From Lachnospiraceae bacterium (GTDB lineage Bacteria; Bacillota; Clostridia; Lachnospirales; Lachnospiraceae), in NCBI GenBank assembly GCA_017437205.1, contig JAFSBP010000249.1, positions 1 to 5,439 of the forward strand: a stretch of DNA of 5,439 bases, read 5' to 3'. The translations under genes were made by a program, and so were the position numbers. Of this stretch, positions 1-4,694 are shown piece by piece. Numbering within the stretch: position 1 is the stretch's first letter; each line of letters opens with the position of its first letter. Under the pieces are notes generated by a model. It did no database searches. It had not been told where the DNA came from and worked only from the letters and a program-made list of their open reading frames with translations.

Positions 1-129
1 AGCATCCATCATGATTTTGAATGCGTGGACGATCCGAAAAACATGGAAAGGTTTGAGGAGGAGTTCTTAAAGAGAGTGCCTGACGGAACCTTTGTCAATC
101 CAAAACATGGAGAGTGGATACATCTGTAA
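1..129 (+). CDS. C-terminal end of an unidentified protein (5' truncated by window)
   Basis: Frame 1 is open from the first base to a TAA at 127-129 and gives 42 residues, beginning SIHHDFECVDDPKN and ending KHGEWIHL. The composition is charged and soluble-looking (a Glu-rich EEEF stretch, an aromatic/His-rich end), with no membrane segment. A strong rightward intrinsic terminator begins 84 bases after the stop, which supports a genuine transcribed gene ending here. The fragment is too short for me to assign a family. The HHD near the start could be part of a metal site, but that is speculation. It is convergent with the EamA transporter gene; the two stop codons are 34 bases apart. An in-frame ATG at 43-45 exists, but it has no ribosome binding site and is preceded by open coding sequence, so the gene almost certainly starts outside the window. 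Confidence 0.65.
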   Translation, partial: SIHHDFECVDDPKNMERFEEEFLKRVPDGTFVNPKHGEWIHL

Positions 130-163
130 GTTATATATTTTGTTGACGTATCTTAAACTTCTG

Positions 164-1063
164 TTACGATAAAAAATTGATCATAATAATTCCCACAAAG
201 GCGAGGCACAGGCCGACGACGGATTTTGTCGTCGGTTTTTCTTTGAAAAATACTGCAGACATAAATGAGGACAGAATCAGTGCAAGTCCCTGACTCACAG
301 GATACAGTTGTACAGAGTCTAAATATACTGCGGCATATGTTTTGAAGAAAGAACTTGCAAATAAACACACAGACATTACAAGGATATATCCACCGATTTT
401 CTTGAGTTTTAAACCGATAATCTCTTTGTCGGTTACAGTTTTCTTTGTTGTACAGCAAAAAACAAAGATTAGAAACAGTAGAGAAAACAAGTAGGTATAC
501 AAATTGAAGACTGAGATCGGAACATGATGTTGCGTGGAAATGAATAGTTTTTGCAGGAAATCTGTCAACCCGCTTGACATTCCGCAAAGAACCAGCAATA
601 CCAGTGCCTTTAATGTCAATTTTTGCTTGATTGTATTGTTGTAAGAGCAAAGAACAAACGAGGCGATGCATAAGAGCGCAATTCCCAACCACTGTATAAT
701 GGTCACTGATTCGTGAAAAAAAGGAATTCCCATGAGTAGAGGAATAGTTACTCCAAGCATGATGAAAACTTCAATCATCATGTATGCACCGGTCTTGACG
801 CAAATCAGCCAAAGCACAACAAACATAGCTGTAGTTATGCCGGAAAAAATACTTAGCAGTAAGGTGTCAGTGTCTAATAACAGAAAATGTGTACCTTCTG
901 TTATTAAAACAAGAACCAGACCGATAAGAGTGCAGAGAAACATGCGAAGAATATTTGCAAGCATGGCTTCTTGGTAGCCGGTCAGATGCCCGCTGGTCTT
1001 TTTTCCGCAGTAAGCTTTCGTTAGCCCGGCAAAAAGAGAGAGAAACAAGAAAATGTATCCCAT
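164..1063 (-). CDS. EamA/DMT-superfamily transporter (10 predicted TM helices)
   Basis: This is an integral cytoplasmic-membrane carrier of the drug/metabolite transporter superfamily. With the start chosen here it is 299 aa, the normal length for a protein with two EamA repeats. About ten hydrophobic helices are visible, the first five in residues 1-140 and the second five in 150-299. Each half ends with a recognisable EamA signature: QWLGIALLCIASFVL in repeat one, and EKPTTKSVVGLCLAFVGI in repeat two after a Pro-containing helix (YPVSQGLALILSS). I chose the ATG at 1063-1061 because AAGGAGG (1077-1071) sits 7 bases upstream; the GTG just before it (1066-1064) is only 4 bases from that site and would add one residue. 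The start lies 18 bases after the stop of the GH20 gene, so the two form an operon and the carrier is probably linked to the hydrolase substrate or product. Family members carry sugars, amino acids or other metabolites, and the substrate cannot be read from sequence. The last 80 bases contain a terminator acting on the opposite strand. Confidence 0.92.
   Translation of the reverse strand: MGYIFLFLSLFAGLTKAYCGKKTSGHLTGYQEAMLANILRMFLCTLIGLVLVLITEGTHFLLLDTDTLLLSIFSGITTAMFVVLWLICVKTGAYMMIEVFIMLGVTIPLLMGIPFFHESVTIIQWLGIALLCIASFVLCSYNNTIKQKLTLKALVLLVLCGMSSGLTDFLQKLFISTQHHVPISVFNLYTYLFSLLFLIFVFCCTTKKTVTDKEIIGLKLKKIGGYILVMSVCLFASSFFKTYAAVYLDSVQLYPVSQGLALILSSFMSAVFFKEKPTTKSVVGLCLAFVGIIMINFLS
213..240 (+). 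terminator. Rho-independent terminator for the 5'-truncated gene, embedded in the convergent EamA gene
   Basis: CCGACGAC (213-220) pairs perfectly with GTCGTCGG (228-235) around a 7-base loop and is followed at once by TTTTT, then CTTT. The stem is 8 bp, with 6 G-C pairs. The T-tract exists only on the rightward strand, so the element should act only on transcripts coming from the gene ending at 129. It lies wholly within the 3' coding part of the leftward EamA gene, where the same bases encode the Pro-Thr-Thr-Lys-Ser-Val-Val-Gly stretch leading into the last helix. Confidence 0.8.
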
Positions 1064-1070
1064 CACAAAC

Positions 1071-1077
1071 CTCCTTA
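1071..1077 (-). promoter_or_regulatory. Ribosome binding site AAGGAGG of the EamA gene
   Basis: This is a perfect anti-SD match on the leftward strand, lying between the GH20 stop codon (1084-1082) and the tandem GTG-ATG start. The spacing is 7 bases to the ATG and 4 to the GTG, which favours the ATG. Confidence 0.8.
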
Positions 1078-1081
1078 ATTA

Positions 1082-2824
1082 TCAGTAGAAATCCATTACG
1101 CGGGTAAAGGCAATGTAATTGTACCATGGTGCACGTGTCTGCCCGTATAATGGCTGATATTCCAATTCTTCAATACGTTCACGTTCTCCGGCCACGTACT
1201 GTGTCAGAATTGTAATCGCATATTCAATTCGGTTAATTGTCGTAACATATCTGGATTGGAGGGCCTCATATCCGAAGACCTTGTTGACCGAAAGCCAGAT
1301 GGCGGAGTGAAGCTGATATAATTCCCGGTAGTCTGATAAAAGGTTCGGCAAAATAGTTTCAATGTAAGGCTTTAGGCTTTCTCCGTATGCATAGCTGCTT
1401 TGTAACGTCGCATACAGCTTTGCCCGAGTGGAAATGATGCGCAGAACCAGTTTTACATATTTGTCATCGCATTCATCGGCAAGTCTCTCAAGTGCCTGAT
1501 ACTCTGTGTTGGTAGAAAAATCATGACCGTTCAGCTGATAGAAGATATCTCCCCACATCAGTTGCTTTGGCCGATCCAAAATAAAGAAACGGTTGATGGT
1601 CTTTGCAAGAGCAGGTGAAATACCGCTCATCAGCTCGCCCATGGCTTCAATATCGGTCATGGAGGCATCGCGGTTGTAGCACAGCTCCGAATATGCGGCA
1701 AATCCGTAAAGTGCGTCGAAATAGTTGGTTTCACAGCCATCATCGCCCCACATGGTTGCAAAAACTTCGGAGATTCCATTGTCAATACATGCTTTCAAAC
1801 CCGGGATGCAGGTTTCAAAGGTCAGCTTTAAATTCGGAAGAAATCCACGGGTGGTATATACTGTGCCTGCAAAAATAGTGGAGCCGCTTAAATGGCGATG
1901 GGCTATGATGCGCTCTGCGTAATGCTCCTGTTCCTTATGATAATAATCCCAGTAAACCGGATCGATTCCTGCGATGTTCACAGAGTCGAGGGTATTGGCT
2001 GCTGCATAATAGCTGTCAAGTGCTGTGTTTCCGCTCTGCAGTTTAAATAACATATCACTCCACATCATGGGACGCATACCGTACTTCTGACAGATTTCAG
2101 ACACTCGGTTTATATGATCGGTCAGAATTGAGATTCTGTCATTGTAGCCGAATTTTTTTAGAAACTGCCCCAGACCGATATCATGTGCCTCGTCCATTCC
2201 GATGTGGATACGGCGGCTTGTGAAAAGTTCACTCATTTTTTTGATAGCGGCGTCTATGAAACGGTAAGTGTCCTCGGATTTACATAGGAGGACGCTGTCA
2301 GTATCTTTGAAGCTGATTGTCTCGCTGGACCACGCAAGATATTGTGCCATATGTCCGAGTGTTTGGATACAGGGGACTAGTTCAACTTCTAAGGATGCAG
2401 CAAAGGCGTCGATATCGCGCAGTTCATCGTCAGTGTAAGCTCCGCGAAGGTAACCGAGATGAGGATAGTTTTCTAACGTATAAATATCCTCCGTATAAAG
2501 CATCAGGCGATTCGCCCCGCTAAGAGCAATTTTTGTTATGAACTCCTTTACCTTTTCAGGTCTCATAACTCCGCCGCGGGACATATCCATCATTACACCA
2601 AAATGGCTGAAGTTGGGGCGTTGGTGTAGGGAAAGGGCTTTTTTATCGCGGTGAAGATATGCGAGGGAGAGTGCGCGCAGCTTTTGCGGTATACTAACTC
2701 CGCCCACGGTAGTGCCTTCAGGGGTTATTTCAAGAAAGACCTCATTCGCATCGGTAATCATTACGTTGGAGAAATCGAAGGAATATGCATTTTCAGCAAT
2801 TTGTTTGAGTTGTTCGTGAGTCAT
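1082..2824 (-). CDS. Family 20 glycoside hydrolase, intracellular beta-N-acetylhexosaminidase type
   Basis: This 580-aa enzyme probably removes terminal beta-linked GlcNAc or GalNAc from glycosides by the substrate-assisted GH20 mechanism. Landmarks in order: a short N-terminal region (1-70); barrel start HFGVMMDMSRGGV (74-86), with Asp80; QTLGH (154-158), with the conserved His; HIGMDEAH (207-214), whose Asp211-Glu212 pair fits the GH20 polarising Asp and acid/base Glu; MMWSDML (253-259); YWDYY (291-295); and MWGDDG (358-363), supplying active-site aromatics. Residues of about 385-580 form a mostly helical C-terminal domain. The Gly-Met-Asp-Glu form, in place of the Gly-Gly-Asp-Glu of classical secreted chitobiases, and the overall layout resemble the HEXD/GcnA-like branch of GH20. 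There is no signal peptide or cell-wall anchor, so it should act in the cytoplasm on imported substrate. The ATG at 2824 has AAGGAGA 6 bases upstream. It is the first gene of an operon with the EamA carrier and diverges from an AraC regulator. The family call is firm; the exact sugar specificity is not. Confidence 0.92.
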   Translation of the reverse strand: MTHEQLKQIAENAYSFDFSNVMITDANEVFLEITPEGTTVGGVSIPQKLRALSLAYLHRDKKALSLHQRPNFSHFGVMMDMSRGGVMRPEKVKEFITKIALSGANRLMLYTEDIYTLENYPHLGYLRGAYTDDELRDIDAFAASLEVELVPCIQTLGHMAQYLAWSSETISFKDTDSVLLCKSEDTYRFIDAAIKKMSELFTSRRIHIGMDEAHDIGLGQFLKKFGYNDRISILTDHINRVSEICQKYGMRPMMWSDMLFKLQSGNTALDSYYAAANTLDSVNIAGIDPVYWDYYHKEQEHYAERIIAHRHLSGSTIFAGTVYTTRGFLPNLKLTFETCIPGLKACIDNGISEVFATMWGDDGCETNYFDALYGFAAYSELCYNRDASMTDIEAMGELMSGISPALAKTINRFFILDRPKQLMWGDIFYQLNGHDFSTNTEYQALERLADECDDKYVKLVLRIISTRAKLYATLQSSYAYGESLKPYIETILPNLLSDYRELYQLHSAIWLSVNKVFGYEALQSRYVTTINRIEYAITILTQYVAGERERIEELEYQPLYGQTRAPWYNYIAFTRVMDFY

Positions 2825-2830
2825 TGGCGT

Positions 2831-2837
2831 TCTCCTT
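2831..2837 (-). promoter_or_regulatory. Ribosome binding site AAGGAGA of the GH20 gene
   Basis: AAGGAGA reads on the leftward strand, 6 bases before the ATG at 2824-2822. It fixes the start of the hydrolase. Confidence 0.75.
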
Positions 2838-2849
2838 GTTGTATTTTGC

Positions 2850-2865
2850 GTTTATCATAACAGAT
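2850..2865. promoter_or_regulatory. Operator-like element GTTTATCATAACAGAT (copy 1)
   Basis: This 16-base element matches 13 of 16 positions of GTTTATCACAAACGAT at 4561-4576, upstream of the second AraC gene, in the same orientation relative to the leftward gene. AATGAA follows both copies at a slightly different distance. It lies between the candidate GH20 promoter and the GH20 ribosome binding site. The binding protein is not known; either AraC regulator is a reasonable guess. Confidence 0.4.
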
Positions 2866-2867
2866 TT

Positions 2868-2896
2868 ATAATGAAATAAAATGGAGGATATGATAA
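2868..2896 (-). promoter_or_regulatory. Weak candidate promoter of the GH20-EamA operon
   Basis: On the leftward strand, TTATCA (2896-2891) and CATTAT (2873-2868) are separated by 17 bases, each matching 4 of 6 consensus positions. No better-spaced pair was found between here and the ribosome binding site. A poor promoter is what an activator-dependent operon next to an AraC gene would have, but in such AT-rich DNA the assignment is tentative. Confidence 0.3.
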
Positions 2897-2901
2897 GAGT
2901 A

Positions 2902-2930
2902 TTGTATTTTTCGATATATAATGATAAAAT
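2902..2930 (+). promoter_or_regulatory. Promoter of the first AraC-family gene
   Basis: TTGTAT (2902-2907), 17 bases, then TAAAAT (2925-2930), the latter preceded by TGA to make an extended -10. Transcription would begin near 2937, leaving a leader of roughly 23 bases to the ATG at 2960. The -10 overlaps an ATGATAAA motif that is an exact inverted copy of TTTATCAT at 2851-2858, which allows autoregulation. Confidence 0.6.
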
Positions 2931-2959
2931 GGACGCAGTAAAATAATGAGGAAAAAACC

Positions 2960-3727
2960 ATGGAACTGAATGTTACGATTACAAACGCGAGAAAGCAATT
3001 CTGGGAGACGAGAAGGTATAGCTATGCGAAGACTCCACGTCCGGATTTTGGGATTCTTCTGCTGATCAAAGGAAGGATGGACTATGTGTTTGAAAATGAC
3101 ATGATTGAATTGGAACCGCTTGACTTGATCTATCTTCCTAAAGACAGTAAATATGAAGTGTATATACATACAGAAGAGGGACCGGTAGAAAATCTGTTGG
3201 TAAATTTTGTTGTTCAAGGGGAGAACTCGGAAGAGATACCGATAGCGCCGTTTTATAAATTGAAAGATTCTTCGGAATATTTTTTGCCGATGTTGAAAAA
3301 TATCATTGAGGCATATGAGCATGGAGGAAATCAAATGTTATTGGCAAAATCACAGCTTTTCTTTTGCATTTACCAGTTGATATTAGCCGCCAATAAACAT
3401 AAGAAGTCCGATGATGTAATCGAGGAGGCAAAAAAACTTTTGCTGAGCAAAAATGACTATTCTGTCGAAGAAATTGCACATAAATTATTGATCAGCAGCA
3501 GTGGATTGCGACAGCAATTCAAGGCAGATACCGGGGTGAGTCCGATAAAATTTCGGCAGCGTCATCGCCTGGAGGAGGCGAAGAATCTCCTGGTTTCCAC
3601 AGATATTTCTGTGAAAGTGATCGCAGAGCAATGTAATTATTATGACGCGGCTTATTTTTGCAAGGTGTTTGAAAAAGAAACCGAGATGACACCGATGGAA
3701 TACCGCGGCAGCATGGCGTTATATTGA
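2960..3727 (+). CDS. AraC-family transcriptional regulator, cupin sensor plus HTH (AraC-1)
   Basis: This is a 255-aa cytoplasmic DNA-binding protein. The N-terminal part (about residues 1-90) has the AraC-type cupin pattern: FGILLLIKGRMDYVFENDM, then LEPLDLIYLPKDSKYEV, the usual small-ligand pocket. The middle (100-150) is helical linker or dimerisation region. The C-terminal part (about 152-252) holds the two helix-turn-helix units: YSVEEIAHKLLISSSGLRQQ (167-186), then the connecting helix RQRHRLEEAKNLL, and SVKVIAEQCNYYDAAYFCKV (217-236) followed by TEMTPMEYR, the family's closing signature. The ATG is preceded by GAGG 8 bases upstream. It diverges from the GH20-EamA operon across 135 bp, the classic placement for a local regulator, so I infer that it controls that operon in response to a sugar or glycoside; no ligand can be named. 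It is convergent with the second AraC gene, with 26 bp between stops. It is complete, with no disrupted motif. Confidence 0.93.
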   Translation: MELNVTITNARKQFWETRRYSYAKTPRPDFGILLLIKGRMDYVFENDMIELEPLDLIYLPKDSKYEVYIHTEEGPVENLLVNFVVQGENSEEIPIAPFYKLKDSSEYFLPMLKNIIEAYEHGGNQMLLAKSQLFFCIYQLILAANKHKKSDDVIEEAKKLLLSKNDYSVEEIAHKLLISSSGLRQQFKADTGVSPIKFRQRHRLEEAKNLLVSTDISVKVIAEQCNYYDAAYFCKVFEKETEMTPMEYRGSMALY

Positions 3728-3753
3728 CATTATTACGATGCAATGAGGACGGT

Positions 3754-4542
3754 TCAGTTTCTAACTTCTTTGCAACAGTTAATTTGGCTTGCGGCATGAG
3801 AGGGAGGAAAGCCGTATTTGTCCCGGAAAATCTTACTGAAGTACAGAGGGTCCTCATACCCGACAGCCAATGCAACCTCGGAGATCCGATTATAGTCACC
3901 AATGTTTAAAAGTGCGTTTGCCTGAGTCAGTCGCTTGTTGGTAATATAATTCTGCGGTCCGGTACCAAAGTGCGAGATGAAAATTTTTCGAAAATAGGTG
4001 TCAGATATACCGCAGAGCAAATGAAGATCACTGACTTTCAATGAACAATCAAAGATATGTTCCTCCAGATATCGGACAGCAGGTTCAATCATGGAAAATC
4101 TATGTTTTGGCGCATATTCGGATTTATCCATATTTGAGATGACTGACAAAATGTGATAAAAGGTGGAGATGCACTGATAGCGGTCGGCAGGAGTCTGAAA
4201 TAGCCAGCGTCTGGCCATCTGTGTGCAGATAAAGTGAGTATCAATCATCTGGGTTAGAGGATATTTTTTTGGAACAGTGTCATGAAGGTCTGCGTCAAAA
4301 TTGATTGCTACATATTTACTTTCGCCTTCAGACAGACGTTGTACTGTATAGGAGGATCCTTTTGGGATAAATAACATTTCGCCTTCCGTGTGAAGGATGG
4401 TTGTCCGGTCAAATGTATATCTGCTTTCCCCGTTGATTTTAAAAACAAAGCCATGGCTGAATCGGTCGGAATAGGCGCGGTGCAGACTGGAAACGCCTTC
4501 AATCACATCAATTAGTTTTAAATTTTCAATCTGTTCAAACAT
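3754..4542 (-). CDS. AraC-family transcriptional regulator, cupin sensor plus HTH (AraC-2)
   Basis: This 262-aa regulator has the same architecture as its convergent neighbour but is clearly divergent in sequence, so it is not a recent duplicate. The N-terminal cupin-like domain (about 10-90) contains GFVFKINGESRYTF, then EGEMLFIPKGSSYTVQRL. The C-terminal helix-turn-helix pair comprises SLKVSDLHLLCGISDTYFRK (about 167-186), the connecting helix ITNKRLTQANALL, and ISEVALAVGYEDPLYFSKIF (about 220-239), closing with KYGFPPSHAAS. Two ATGs lie in tandem at 4545-4543 and 4542-4540. GAGGAGA (4553-4547) is 1 base from the first and 4 from the second, so I chose the second. It diverges from the AEC permease across 152 bp and most likely controls that gene, and possibly itself through a palindrome over its promoter. 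The ligand is unknown. The tail after the HTH (QINCCKEVRN) is short and ordinary. Confidence 0.93.
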   Translation of the reverse strand: MFEQIENLKLIDVIEGVSSLHRAYSDRFSHGFVFKINGESRYTFDRTTILHTEGEMLFIPKGSSYTVQRLSEGESKYVAINFDADLHDTVPKKYPLTQMIDTHFICTQMARRWLFQTPADRYQCISTFYHILSVISNMDKSEYAPKHRFSMIEPAVRYLEEHIFDCSLKVSDLHLLCGISDTYFRKIFISHFGTGPQNYITNKRLTQANALLNIGDYNRISEVALAVGYEDPLYFSKIFRDKYGFPPSHAASQINCCKEVRN

Positions 4543-4561
4543 CATATCTCCTCTGATTTAG

Positions 4562-4579
4562 TTTATCACAAACGATAAA
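4562..4579. promoter_or_regulatory. Perfect inverted repeat TTTATC-N6-GATAAA over the AraC-2 promoter
   Basis: TTTATC (4562-4567) and GATAAA (4574-4579) are exact complements separated by ACAAAC. The repeat covers the predicted -10 and initiation region of the AraC-2 gene and includes copy 2 of the 16-base element shared with the GH20 promoter region (4561-4576). The position suits autorepression. The symmetry suggests a dimeric binder, which AraC proteins do not always need (they often use direct repeats), so another regulator is possible. Confidence 0.5.
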
Positions 4580-4600
4580 TGAATTCAATCTCTGTTTCAA
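4572..4600 (-). promoter_or_regulatory. Promoter of the AraC-2 gene
   Basis: On the leftward strand, TTGAAA (4600-4595), 17 bases, then TATCGT (4577-4572). Transcription would start near 4565, leaving about 22 bases to the ATG at 4542, enough for the GAGGAGA ribosome binding site. Confidence 0.5.
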
Positions 4601-4626
4601 AAATTCCATGTGTTTGCTTTGCTCCA

Positions 4627-4655
4627 TTTACAAAAGCTTAGTTTGGTGGTTTACT
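4627..4655 (+). promoter_or_regulatory. Promoter of the AEC permease gene
   Basis: TTTACA (4627-4632), 17 bases, then TTTACT (4650-4655), preceded by TGG to make an extended -10. The predicted start near 4662 gives a leader of about 33 bases, which carries the ribosome binding site. It lies back to back with the AraC-2 promoter. Confidence 0.5.
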
Positions 4656-4679
4656 GTACAAAGTGTTTTACTGAGTAAA
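4650..4679. repeat. Tandem TTTACTG elements; the second forms the palindrome TTTACT-G-AGTAAA
   Basis: TTTACTGTACAAA (4650-4662) and TTTACTGAGTAAA (4667-4679) agree at 10 of 13 positions and are spaced 17 bases apart. The second is a perfect 13-base palindrome about its central G. The first overlaps the predicted -10 and the second abuts the ribosome binding site, so a bound protein could block both initiation and early elongation. The one-base centre rules out an RNA hairpin, so a DNA operator is more likely if it is functional. Confidence 0.4.
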
Positions 4680-4685
4680 GGAGGG
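4677..4685 (+). promoter_or_regulatory. Ribosome binding site AAAGGAGGG of the AEC permease gene
   Basis: This is a strong Shine-Dalgarno sequence 9 bases before the ATG at 4695. It overlaps the right arm of the TTTACTGAGTAAA palindrome. Confidence 0.8.
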
Positions 4686-4694
4686 AAATCTTTT

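Noticed and set aside
43..129. A small 28-aa gene starting at the in-frame ATG at position 43
   Set aside because: There is no ribosome binding site before it and the frame stays open to the window edge, so it is the tail of a longer gene.
130..163. Possible leftward terminator for the GH20-EamA operon
   Set aside because: The gap has only a 3-bp GTT/AAC pairing and no T-tract on the leftward strand. The operon's terminator, if any, lies to the left of what can be seen.
153..692. Rival 179-codon leftward reading frame within the EamA gene
   Set aside because: It lies in another frame of a gene with ten clean membrane helices and EamA signatures, has Cys-rich low-complexity content, and lacks a convincing ribosome binding site.
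2855..3334. 159-codon leftward reading frame opposite AraC-1
   Set aside because: It is antisense to a well-formed AraC gene, has no family features, and runs into the divergent promoter region.
3785..3815. GCGGC...GCCGT pairing as an AraC-1 terminator
   Set aside because: The stem is 4-5 bp with a large loop and no T run, and it codes for the conserved C-terminal end of AraC-2.
4560..4588. Alternative AraC-2 promoter TTGAAT-N17-TAAACT with TGA extension
   Set aside because: The boxes are reasonable, but initiation would fall at about 4553, inside the GAGGAGA ribosome binding site, leaving no usable leader. TTGAAA-N17-TATCGT slightly upstream fits better.
4667..4679. TTTACTGAGTAAA as an RNA hairpin masking the AEC ribosome binding site
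   Set aside because: A one-base loop cannot close and the stem is mostly A-T, so it is better read as a DNA site.
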